Origin: Actinoplanes regularis
GTDB taxonomy: Bacteria > Actinomycetota > Actinomycetes > Mycobacteriales > Micromonosporaceae
Length of the DNA: 64,000 nt
Direction of reading: 5' to 3'
Assembly: GCF_900188005.1 (NCBI RefSeq)
Contig: NZ_FZNR01000009.1
Coordinates: 62,001 to 126,000, forward strand
A model generated the notes under the pieces. The model was not told where the DNA came from, made no database searches, and saw nothing but the letters and a program-made list of their open reading frames with translations. Positions within the stretch are counted from its first letter, which is position 1. The number at the start of each line of letters is the position of its first letter. This document shows, one piece after another, positions 15,972 through 23,815 of the stretch. The position numbers and the translations under genes are program-made.

Positions 15972-17324
15972 TCACTTCGTCAGGGTCTCCGCGACGTTCT
16001 TGAGCAGCAGCACCTCGGCCAGACAAACCCGCTCGAACTCCCCCAGGTGCAGGCTCTCGTTCGGGCCGTGCGCCGCGGAGTGCGGGTCCTCCACCCCAGT
16101 GACCAGGATCGTCGCACCCGGGAACAGCTCCTGGAAGGTCGCGATGAACGGAATCGAGCCGCCGACCCCCATGTCCACCGGCTCGACGCCGTCCCAGGCG
16201 GAGCGGAACGCCGCACGGGCGGCCTCGAAACCGGGCCCGGTCGCGTCGATCACGCACGGGTCGCCGTCGCTCTCCAGGGTCACCTCGACGGCCGCACCCC
16301 ACGGGACGTTCTTCTCCAGGTGGCTCTTGACCGCGGCGTACACCGACTTGGGGTCGTCGCCCGGCGCGACGCGCACGCTGATCTTCGCCTTCGCCGACGC
16401 CTGCAGCGCGTTGGCCGCTTCCAGCGTGCGCGGCGCGTCGATGCCGAGCACCGAGATGGACGGCTTGGTCCAGATCCGGTCGGTGATGGTCCCCCGGCCG
16501 ATCAGGCCGACCCCGTCGAGCAGCCCGGACTCGTGGCGGAACCTGTCCTCCGGGTAGTCGACGCTGGCGCCCTCACGCCCGACCAGGCCGCCGACCGCGA
16601 CCTCGCCGTCGTCGTCGTGCAGCGTGCTCAGCAGCCGGGACAGGGTCATCAGCGCGTCCGGGACGGCACCGCCGAACATGCCGCTGTGCACGGCACCCTT
16701 CAGCACCTTGACCTCGACGAACAGGTTGACCAGGCCGCGCAGCGAGGTGGTCAGCGCGGGTCGGCCGATGTCCCAGTTACCGGAGTCGGCGATCACGATC
16801 ACGTCGGAACGCAGCTCGTCCAGGTGGGCCTGGATGATCGCGTCGAGGGAGTCCGAACCGTACTCCTCCTCGCCCTCGACGAAGACGACCACGCCGACCG
16901 GAAGCTGGTCCCCGAAGGCGCGCAGCGCGGCCACGTGGGCCATCACCCCCGCCTTGTCGTCGGCGGCGCCCCGGCCGTAAAGACGGCCGTCCCGCTCGAC
17001 CGGCTCGAACGGGTCGCTCGCCCAGAGCGCGGGGTCACCGGCCGGCTGTACGTCGTGGTGCGCGTAGAGCAGCACCGTCGGGGCCCCGGGCGGGGCGGGT
17101 TTCCGGCCGATCACCGCGGGTTGACCGCCGTGCCGCACGATCTGCGTGTCGAGGCCGCAGCCCCGCAGCAGCTCTGCGACCGCCTCGGCGGAGCGCTCCA
17201 CGTGCGAATGGTCGAAACCCTCGAAAGCGATGCCCGGGATCCGCACCAACCGTTCGAGGTCGGCGCGGACACCGGGCATCTCCTGCGCGATTTTGGCGCG
17301 CAGCTCGGATTCAGTCAGGCTCAT
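15972..17324 (-). CDS. M20 family dipeptidase (zinc-dependent)
   Basis: A 450-residue M20 metallopeptidase that probably cleaves dipeptides in the cytoplasm. Zinc-site landmarks are YAHHDVQPAGD, GRGAADDKAG and the catalytic VEGEEEYGS, with a dimerisation domain in the middle and a C-terminal His in HSAAHGPNE. ATG 17324 is chosen over upstream codons because SLTESELRAKI fits the family start. The M48 protease gene ends 13 bp upstream and runs in the same direction. Confidence 0.9.
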   Translation of the reverse strand: MSLTESELRAKIAQEMPGVRADLERLVRIPGIAFEGFDHSHVERSAEAVAELLRGCGLDTQIVRHGGQPAVIGRKPAPPGAPTVLLYAHHDVQPAGDPALWASDPFEPVERDGRLYGRGAADDKAGVMAHVAALRAFGDQLPVGVVVFVEGEEEYGSDSLDAIIQAHLDELRSDVIVIADSGNWDIGRPALTTSLRGLVNLFVEVKVLKGAVHSGMFGGAVPDALMTLSRLLSTLHDDDGEVAVGGLVGREGASVDYPEDRFRHESGLLDGVGLIGRGTITDRIWTKPSISVLGIDAPRTLEAANALQASAKAKISVRVAPGDDPKSVYAAVKSHLEKNVPWGAAVEVTLESDGDPCVIDATGPGFEAARAAFRSAWDGVEPVDMGVGGSIPFIATFQELFPGATILVTGVEDPHSAAHGPNESLHLGEFERVCLAEVLLLKNVAETLTK

Positions 17325-17337
17325 TCGCCGATCGTAA

Positions 17338-18417
17338 TCAGCCCGCTTCGCTGTCGCCGCCGTTGCCGTCCCCACGGCCGCGCCGGCGTGCGTCGCTGGC
17401 CCAGTTCATCGCCCGGCCGGCAGCCGAACCGGCCATGTCCGCCGCGCCGTCGCCGACCCGGCGCAGCAGCCCGACCAGCGGATCCTGCGAGTTGGCGAAA
17501 TCCTCCCGGTACGACTTCGCCGCCGCTTTGACGTCCTCGGTGACCGACGAGTCGCCGTCCGAGTCGCGGCGCGGGTAGTCGCCGCCGAGAATCTGCGCAT
17601 ACGCCCCGGAATCAACCCACTTGCGCAGCTCAGCGGCGCGGGCGACCGGGAACGGGTGAGTACTCCACGCGGTCATCCCGAGCTTGTGGATGCTGTCCCG
17701 GATGTCGCCGCCGCCCTCGTACTCCGCGGCCTGCTCCAGGAACGCGGTGGTGTCGATCTGCGACAGGTCGCCGCCGCCGGCGAGTTTCATCAGCAGTCGC
17801 AGCGAGGCGGCCGGGTCCTGCCCGGCGAGCAGGCCGGCCCGGTCGGCGGAGAGCTCCGCCTTGCGCCACCACTCCAGCATCCCCGCGATGATCGCCCGCA
17901 GCGCGATCGCACCGACCGGGATCCAGCTGATGTTCGCCGCCCAGCTGGTCAGGATCATCATGATGGTCTTGTAGACGGCGTGACCGCTGCGCACGTGCCC
18001 CAGCTCGTGCCCGAGCACGGCCCGCAGCTCGTCGTCGTCGAGCTTCTCCACCGCTCCCGTGGTGATCACGATGAACGGCCGGTCCAGCCCGATCGCCGAG
18101 CCGTTGATGATCGGCGACTGGGTCACATACAGCTCGGGCAGCTCGGCGATGTCCAGCGTGCTGGCCGCCTCGGTGTAGCGCTGGTAGACCCGCGGGTACT
18201 GCCGGTGGTCGACCCGGATCGAGCCGGCCAGGTAGCTCAACCGGAAGCCGCGCTCGTTCCACATCCCGAAGAACGTCTTCACCACGTCGTCGAAGCCGCG
18301 TAGCTCCCGCAACGCGGACAGCGCGCCCCGGTCGGCCGGGTGCTCCCAGGCCCGTGAGCTGATCCCGGTCAGCGTCACACGGCGGCGTACCGGTCGGCTC
18401 TCCTCGTCGGTCGTCAT
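17338..18417 (-). CDS. M48 family zinc metalloprotease (HtpX-like) with extended C-terminus
   Basis: A membrane-associated peptidase of about 359 residues. The zinc motif is LGHELGHVRSGH, with a downstream third ligand in AELSADRAGLL. Two hydrophobic stretches between these (IMMILTSWAANISWIP and the following AIALRAIIAGML) are likely membrane segments, as in HtpX. The C-terminal 90 residues are charged and Gly-rich (RRRGRGDGNGGD) and lack family similarity. ATG 18417 follows a GGGTGGG box; an ATG three codons upstream is possible. Membrane protein quality control is the likely role. Confidence 0.88.
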   Translation of the reverse strand: MTTDEESRPVRRRVTLTGISSRAWEHPADRGALSALRELRGFDDVVKTFFGMWNERGFRLSYLAGSIRVDHRQYPRVYQRYTEAASTLDIAELPELYVTQSPIINGSAIGLDRPFIVITTGAVEKLDDDELRAVLGHELGHVRSGHAVYKTIMMILTSWAANISWIPVGAIALRAIIAGMLEWWRKAELSADRAGLLAGQDPAASLRLLMKLAGGGDLSQIDTTAFLEQAAEYEGGGDIRDSIHKLGMTAWSTHPFPVARAAELRKWVDSGAYAQILGGDYPRRDSDGDSSVTEDVKAAAKSYREDFANSQDPLVGLLRRVGDGAADMAGSAAGRAMNWASDARRRGRGDGNGGDSEAG

Positions 18418-18518
18418 GGATCCCACCCCGTCCCTCGTGGCGCTCTCGGCCGCGCGGCGGTAGCCGCGCCGGACCCAACGTACGCCCGGAGCGCAACGCT
18501 GTCGTCAGGGTCTGTCCC

Positions 18519-20045
18519 CTACGGGGCGCCCGGCGGAACAAACGGCAATCCTGGTCGCGGGCCCTCCTCCAGCAGCCGCCAGAGCGCGGCGGTGTCCAGG
18601 TGCTCGGCCACCAGATCGCCGAGCACGTCCAGGGCGCGCTCACGGATCGCGGTGTACCGGGTGTCCGGGGCCACTGTGAACCCGTGCCGCCCCGCCTGCA
18701 CGGCGGCCGCGCTCAGGAACCGGCGACGGAACTCGTCGGACTCGAACGCCCCGTGCCAGTGGGTGCCGTAGACGTTCCCCGCCACGGCGCCCTCGGGCCG
18801 CCCGTCGGCATGACGCAGCAGTGGCTCGACGTCCCCGGACGAGACCTGGCCATGGTGGATCTCATAGCCGTGTACCGGGGCGCCCAGCCCGTCGCCCGCG
18901 CTGTGCGCAAGGGTCTTACGGGCGGCGAAGGTGATACCGACCGGCAGCAGTCCGAGGCCCGGCACGACACCCTGGCCGCTCTCGACCTCGTCGTGGATCG
19001 ACTGGGCCAGCATCTGGAAGCCGCCGCAGACGCCGACCAGCGGCTTTCCGGCCGCGGCGTGCGCGTGGACCGCGTCGGCCAGCCCGGTCTCCCGCAGCCA
19101 GGCCAGGTCACTGACGGTCGCTTTGGAGCCGGGCAGCATGACCAGGTCGGCGTCGGCGACATCGCCGGGTTCGACGGTGAGGCACACCCGTACGCCCGGC
19201 TCGGCGGCGAGCGCCTCGGCGTCGGTGGCGTTGGAGATCCGCGGCAGGCGGACGACCGCGACCCGCAGCCACTCGCGGCCGAGCGGCGGGCCGGGCCGGC
19301 CGAGCGTGGTCCCGTACGCCAGGGAGTCCTCGGCATCCAGCCAGACGTCCCGGTGAAAGGGCAACACGCCGTGCACCGGGCGCCCGGTGGCCGCGGTGAT
19401 CATGTCGTTGCCCGGCTGAAGCAGGCCCAGATCACCCCGGAACTTATTGATCACGAAGCCGGCGACCAGCGCCTGGTCCTCGGCGCAGAGCAGGGCCAGG
19501 GTGCCGAAGAAGGCCGCGAAGACGCCGCCCCGGTCGATGTCGCCGACCACGATCGTGGGCAGGCCGAAGCGGCGGGCCAGGCCCATGTTCACGAAGTCGC
19601 CCTCGCGCAGGTTGATCTCGGCGGGGCTGCCGGCGCCCTCGCAGATCACGGCGTCGTACTCGGCGCGCAGGTCGGTCAGGGCGGCGTACGCGACCTCGGC
19701 CAGCTTGGGCCGCAGCAACCGGTAGTTGCCGGCGGTCACCGTGTCCACCGCCTCGCCCAGCAGCACCACCTGGCTGGAACGGTCGCTGCCCGGTTTGAGC
19801 AGCACCGGGTTGAACCGCAGGTCGGGAGCGATACCGCAGGCTTCGGCCTGCATCGCCTGGGCACGGCCGATCTCGCCGCCACGGCCGTCCGGGCCGACCA
19901 CGACGACCGAGTTGTTGGACATGTTCTGCGCCTTGAACGGCGCGACGCGCACGCCGTTGCGGTGCAGCCAGCGGCAGATTCCGGCGGTGAGAACACTTTT
20001 ACCGGCGTCCGATGTGGTGCCCGCGACGAGCAGGCCCCCACTCAT
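18519..20045 (-). CDS. cobQ: Cobyric acid synthase
   Basis: Performs the four ATP- and glutamine-dependent amidations (b, d, e, g) that turn adenosylcobyrinate a,c-diamide into adenosylcobyric acid. The 508-residue protein starts GGLLVAGTTSDAGKSVLT (ATP site). The C-terminal glutaminase keeps its nucleophile in LVGVCGGFQMLAQ and the GYEIHHG His motif. That contrasts with the CobB-like protein at 8.2-10.1 kb. It overlaps cobD by 4 bp as the downstream gene of a coupled pair. Confidence 0.94.
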   Translation of the reverse strand: MSGGLLVAGTTSDAGKSVLTAGICRWLHRNGVRVAPFKAQNMSNNSVVVVGPDGRGGEIGRAQAMQAEACGIAPDLRFNPVLLKPGSDRSSQVVLLGEAVDTVTAGNYRLLRPKLAEVAYAALTDLRAEYDAVICEGAGSPAEINLREGDFVNMGLARRFGLPTIVVGDIDRGGVFAAFFGTLALLCAEDQALVAGFVINKFRGDLGLLQPGNDMITAATGRPVHGVLPFHRDVWLDAEDSLAYGTTLGRPGPPLGREWLRVAVVRLPRISNATDAEALAAEPGVRVCLTVEPGDVADADLVMLPGSKATVSDLAWLRETGLADAVHAHAAAGKPLVGVCGGFQMLAQSIHDEVESGQGVVPGLGLLPVGITFAARKTLAHSAGDGLGAPVHGYEIHHGQVSSGDVEPLLRHADGRPEGAVAGNVYGTHWHGAFESDEFRRRFLSAAAVQAGRHGFTVAPDTRYTAIRERALDVLGDLVAEHLDTAALWRLLEEGPRPGLPFVPPGAP

Positions 20046-21043
20046 CGCGCGGCGCTCCCGCCACGACGCAACGCCGCGGCCAGCCCGCACCGGACCACCG
20101 CGCCACCCGCCGCCAGCAGCACAGCCGCGGCGCCGACCACCCCGGAGAGCCGGGCCGCCCGCCGCAGATGCACCGCGGACGGCCGCGGCCCGTCCCCGAG
20201 GAACGGCCGCGTCTCACTGCGTCCGAAATAGACGTTGCGACCGCCGAGCCGCACGCCGAGCGCCCCCGCCATCGCCGACTCGCACTGCCCGGCGTTCGGC
20301 GACGGATGATCGGCCCGGTCGCGCCGCCACACCCGCAGCGTCTCCCGTGGCGATCCCCCGGCGACCGGCGCGACCGCGATCGTGAGCAGCCCGGTCAGCC
20401 GCGACGGCACCAGGTTGAGCAGGTCGTCGAGCCGGGCCGAGACGGTGCCGAACCGCTCGTAGCGCGCCGACCGGTGCCCGACCATGGCGTCCAGCGTGTT
20501 CGCCGCGCGGTAGCCCAGCAGACCTGCCGGGCCCAGCGCCGCGCCCCACAGCAGCGGGGCGACGACCGCGTCCGAAGTGTTCTCGGCGACCGACTCGACG
20601 GTCGCCCGGGCCAGCTCCGGTTCGTCGAGTGCGGACGGGTCCCGGCCACAGAGGTGGTTGAGCCGGCCGCGGGCGGCCGGGAGGTCGCCGGCTTGCAGGT
20701 GCCGGGCCATCTCCCGGGACTCCTTGCGGAGGGTACGGCCGCCCAGCACGGTCCAGGTGGCAGCCGTGGTGAGCGCGAACCGGGCGACCGGGACGCGCCG
20801 GGTGGCCCGCCCGGCGGCCAGCCCGGCAAGCACCGGCACGCCCACCGCGACCGCTGTGAACAGGGCGCCCGCCCCGCGCCGGGGGCGATAGACCCGGCGC
20901 TCCAGGGCGGCCGCCGCCGTGCCGAACCCGGCGACCGGATGGAACCAGCGCGGATCCCCGATCGCGGCGTCCAGCAGATAGCCGGCGATCAGCCCGGCCG
21001 CGTCAGCGGTCCACCGGTGCGGCACCTGTCTCCTCTCCGACAA
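20042..21043 (-). CDS. cobD: Adenosylcobinamide-phosphate synthase (CobD/CbiB)
   Basis: A polytopic membrane protein of 333 residues that attaches aminopropanol (phosphate) to adenosylcobyric acid. The family signatures DAAIGDPRWFHPVAGFG at the N-terminus, VESVAENTSDAVVAPLLW in the middle and HPSPNAGQCESAMAGALGV near residue 255 are all visible. Several hydrophobic segments fit 4-5 helices. It precedes cobQ on the reverse strand with a 4-bp overlap, so the two products are made together. Confidence 0.94.
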   Translation of the reverse strand: MSERRQVPHRWTADAAGLIAGYLLDAAIGDPRWFHPVAGFGTAAAALERRVYRPRRGAGALFTAVAVGVPVLAGLAAGRATRRVPVARFALTTAATWTVLGGRTLRKESREMARHLQAGDLPAARGRLNHLCGRDPSALDEPELARATVESVAENTSDAVVAPLLWGAALGPAGLLGYRAANTLDAMVGHRSARYERFGTVSARLDDLLNLVPSRLTGLLTIAVAPVAGGSPRETLRVWRRDRADHPSPNAGQCESAMAGALGVRLGGRNVYFGRSETRPFLGDGPRPSAVHLRRAARLSGVVGAAAVLLAAGGAVVRCGLAAALRRGGSAAR

Positions 21044-21050
21044 CGGTTCG

Positions 21051-21509
21051 TCAGCGGCCGAACGGCGTGAGGTCGAAGGCCCAGACGGCCATCACCGACG
21101 GTTCGGTCTCGGGGTACGGCACGGGTTCCAGTGCACCCCACTGAATCGATCCGGGGGCGCGATCCTCCAAGAATTCGACCACGATGGCGCGCAGATCCTC
21201 GGTGACCTGGTAGGCGACCGGGAACACCAGATCACTCGGCTTCCGGGAGCCGGTCGAGCAACGCAACTGACCGGCGTCCAAGTCGTGCCAGACGTAGAAC
21301 GTCGCGGTGCCCCGGTAGCCGGAGCCGGCCACCTGTTCTCGCAACGTGCTCGCGATCTCCTCGAATACGGCCACCACCTCGTCGGCGGTCATGCCGATCC
21401 GTTCGTGCAGCGGTGCTCCGAACCAGTTGGTGTTGGCGTGCTCGGCGTCCTGATCCTCCGGCGCGAGCACCAGCGTCTCGTCGGCGACAGCGCGGATGTC
21501 CTTCAGCAT
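21051..21509 (-). CDS. Conserved actinobacterial protein of unknown function, 152 aa
   Basis: An acidic soluble protein with no signal peptide or membrane segment and no family I can name. ATG 21509 has an excellent GAGGAGGTG ribosome site directly upstream. It contains ATFYVWHDLDAGQLRCS and ends VMAVWAFDLTPFGR. It lies 7 bp upstream of cobD on the same strand, so it could be transcribed with cobD-cobQ. A role in B12 synthesis is not supported by any motif. Confidence 0.65.
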   Translation of the reverse strand: MLKDIRAVADETLVLAPEDQDAEHANTNWFGAPLHERIGMTADEVVAVFEEIASTLREQVAGSGYRGTATFYVWHDLDAGQLRCSTGSRKPSDLVFPVAYQVTEDLRAIVVEFLEDRAPGSIQWGALEPVPYPETEPSVMAVWAFDLTPFGR

Positions 21510-21767
21510 CACCTCCTCAGTCTGCCGGTTGGGGTTGTCTCGAGACCAATCGGGCCGCTCCGCCCCATGGGCGGTAGAAGCGGCACGATCGGCCCATCCC
21601 GATCGAGGGATTCGGGCTTCGGCACACCGCCGGCATGGACTTCGCTCCTTCGTCCGGCACCGGTGGCCCGGCCTCGGACCCCTATCCGGCCGGGCCACCG
21701 GGCGCCACCCGCCCCAGCCTGATCCGCAGGGAGGAATCGTCCGGGGCGGCGGCCATCCGGGAAGGTC

Positions 21768-22379
21768 TCAGGCGGCGACCGGCTCCCGCTTCGGCCGGCG
21801 GGCACGGCGCACCTCAGCGGTCACCGGGTCCGGCTCGACCGGCGGCTCCTCGGCCAGCCCGGCCACCACCTCGAGGAAGTCCGGCTCGGCCTCACCGGGC
21901 AGCAGCTCGGGCAGGCCGTCGCCGAACCCGATCGGTGCGTCGGTCATCGGATCGGCCGGCTCGCCGCCGATCATGGTCTCTGCCTCGGCGTCCTCGATCA
22001 CGGTGGTGGCGGCCGCCCGGGTGCGGTAGAAGCGGGCCCGGCCGCGAGCCAGGTCGTGCCCGATCGCGTGCGCCTCCATCTCGTAGGAGACCCGCTGGTT
22101 TCCCTCCTCGTCCTGCCAGTCACGGGTGAACACCCGGCCGTACGCGATCACCGGGTCGCCGACCGTGATCGAGGAGGCGATGCCCTCGGCCAGCCGCCGC
22201 CAAGCGGAGACCCGGATCCGCAGGGTGTTGCCGTCCACCCAGCAACGGTTCTCCCGGTCGTAGCGGCGAGCCGTGGACGCGATCCGGAAGTTCGCCACGA
22301 GCTGATTGGATTCCCTGGTACGGCGCCACTCCGGCGCGGTCAGCACGTTGCCGACGACGGTGACGGTGGTGTCGAACAC
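21768..22379 (-). CDS. ssb: Single-stranded DNA-binding protein, SsbB-like
   Basis: A 203-residue protein with an N-terminal OB-fold of about 120 residues: FDTTVTVVGNVLTAPEWR, FRIASTARRYDREN, TLRIRVSAWRRLAEG and PVIAYGRVFTRDW. These fit SSB. The C-terminal tail is acidic then basic (RRARRPKREPVAA) and lacks the DDDIPF-type tip that recruits partner proteins. It therefore resembles the second SSB of actinomycetes rather than the essential one. GTG 22379 sits 7 nt after AAGGAG. It is divergent from the hydrolase gene. Confidence 0.82.
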   Translation of the reverse strand: MFDTTVTVVGNVLTAPEWRRTRESNQLVANFRIASTARRYDRENRCWVDGNTLRIRVSAWRRLAEGIASSITVGDPVIAYGRVFTRDWQDEEGNQRVSYEMEAHAIGHDLARGRARFYRTRAAATTVIEDAEAETMIGGEPADPMTDAPIGFGDGLPELLPGEAEPDFLEVVAGLAEEPPVEPDPVTAEVRRARRPKREPVAA

Positions 22380-22564
22380 TGATCTCTCCTTGTCGTCGAA
22401 GACCGCGGCCGGGATGCCGGGCGCGGCGGACGAGACAGAGCCTGGCCCCGGCGACGCCGCGGCGCGCAGCCCGCTGTGGACGAGCCGGGAATGTGGACGA
22501 CGGGGCCGGAGAGTGGCCGATCTGATATAGCGCTCCACCCCATACCCGTGGGTAACCTGTCGGG

Positions 22565-23644
22565 GTGGAGACCGACGTCCTGGGCTGGCCGTATGAGCGG
22601 CACACCATCGAGCTGGGTACCGACGACGAGGGCCCGGTCGTGGCCACCCTCGTCCGGAGGCGCGCGGAGAAACCGACCCGCCGGGCGGTGCTGCACGTCC
22701 ACGGGTTCGTGGACTACTTCTTCCAGACCCACATGGCCGACTTCTTCGTCGAGCGTGGCTGGGATTTCTACGCCCTCGACCTGCGGAAGTACGGCCGCAG
22801 CCTGCTGCCGCACCAGACCCCCAACTTCACCCGCAGCCTCACCGACTACTACCCGGAGCTGGACGAGGCGGCCCGGATCATCCGCACCGAGGACGGGCAT
22901 GACCAGTTGCTGGTCACCGGGCACTCCACCGGCGGCCTGATCACCTCGTTGTGGGCACATTCACGTCACGGGCAGGGCATCGTCGACGGACTGTTTTTGA
23001 ACAGTCCGTTCTTCGAGTTCAACCTGCCGTGGGCGGTTCGCCGGCCGGCGCTCTCGCTGGCGATCGCGCTGACCGGACGTACGCCGTACCGGCAGATGCC
23101 GACCGCCGGGCTCGGCCTCTACGGGCAGAGCCTGCACCGGGACTACAAGGGTGAATGGTCCTATGACCTGTCCTGGAAGCCGATTCTCGGCTTCCCGGTC
23201 CGGATGGGATGGCTGGCGGCCATCCGGCGTGGCCAGCGCCGGCTCCAGGCCGGCCTCAACATCGACGCACCCGTGCTGGTCGCCTGCTCGGACCGGACAT
23301 TCCGCGGCAAGGAGTGGCACGAGGACGTCCATCTGTCCGATTCTGTTCTCGATGTCGAACACATGGTCCGGTGGGCGCCCGGGCTCGGCCCGCGGGTGAC
23401 GATCGCGCAGTTCAACGGCGGGAAGCACGACCTGACGCTCTCCGGCAAGGACGTGCGCGCCGAGGTCTTCCGTGAGGTGGGCCGATGGGTCGACGCCTAC
23501 CTGCCGGCGCCCGGCACGCCTGAGATCGAGATCCCGCCGGCGCCGGAAGATCAGGGTAGCCGTGCCAGGGTGCTGGAGGCGGCCGAGGCGGCTGTCGAGA
23601 AGGCGGCCGACGAGGCGGACGACAAGTCCGGCACGACCGCTTAG
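22565..23644 (+). CDS. Alpha/beta hydrolase (serine hydrolase / lysophospholipase-like)
   Basis: A 359-residue protein with the alpha/beta hydrolase fold. There is an oxyanion-side HVHGFVDY near residue 46, a nucleophile elbow GHSTGG near 119, an acid in the VLVACSDRTF strand, and a likely catalytic His in GGKHDLTLS near 294. The C-terminal 35 residues are acidic and Ala/Glu-rich. Its closest general family is lysophospholipase/monoacylglycerol lipase-like; the substrate is unknown. It is the last gene before the tRNA carrying the integrated element. Confidence 0.85.
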   Translation: METDVLGWPYERHTIELGTDDEGPVVATLVRRRAEKPTRRAVLHVHGFVDYFFQTHMADFFVERGWDFYALDLRKYGRSLLPHQTPNFTRSLTDYYPELDEAARIIRTEDGHDQLLVTGHSTGGLITSLWAHSRHGQGIVDGLFLNSPFFEFNLPWAVRRPALSLAIALTGRTPYRQMPTAGLGLYGQSLHRDYKGEWSYDLSWKPILGFPVRMGWLAAIRRGQRRLQAGLNIDAPVLVACSDRTFRGKEWHEDVHLSDSVLDVEHMVRWAPGLGPRVTIAQFNGGKHDLTLSGKDVRAEVFREVGRWVDAYLPAPGTPEIEIPPAPEDQGSRARVLEAAEAAVEKAADEADDKSGTTA

Positions 23645-23657
23645 TATGTGCTGGCCA

Positions 23658-23730
23658 GCGCTCGTAGCTCAGCGGATAGAGCAACGGACTTCTAATCCGT
23701 CGGTCGTAGGTTCGAATCCTACCGGGCGCG
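23658..23730 (+). tRNA. tRNA-Arg (anticodon TCT), integration target
   Basis: A 73-nt cloverleaf. Acceptor stem GCGCTCG pairs with CGGGCGC (one U-G), the D arm is GCTC...GAGC, the anticodon stem ACGGA/TCCGT encloses CTTCTAA (anticodon TCT), and the T arm is GTAGG-TTCGAAT-CCTAC. The discriminator G at 23730 is followed by CGC, not CCA. The other copy of the 3' end at 40628-40670 is followed by a templated CCA, so integration replaced the original 3' end. Confidence 0.96.
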
Positions 23731-23731
23731 C
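23689..23731. other. attL, 43-bp core repeat within the tRNA 3' half
   Basis: Identical over 43 bp to 40628-40670. It starts in the anticodon loop and ends one base after the discriminator. Flanking bases differ on both sides, which fixes the limits of the core. Confidence 0.95.
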
Positions 23732-23780
23732 GCAGTTCAAGGGCATGATCGCCGATCTCGGCTAATGCCGCGTGGTGCGG

Positions 23781-23815
23781 CCCATGGCACGAACGAGCTA
23801 CGTTCGGGCCATGGG
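23781..23815. promoter_or_regulatory. Near-perfect 15-bp inverted repeat over the integrase start
   Basis: Left arm 23781-23795 and right arm 23801-23815 match at 14 of 15 positions around an AGCTA loop. The right arm ends on the ATG at 23811. It could be an operator dimer site, an integrase arm site or an mRNA hairpin that hides the start codon. Only the repeat itself is observed. Confidence 0.6.

Noticed and set aside
15048..17531. 827-codon forward frame over the monooxygenase and M20 genes
   Set aside because: Antisense shadow; both reverse genes show intact motifs and lengths.
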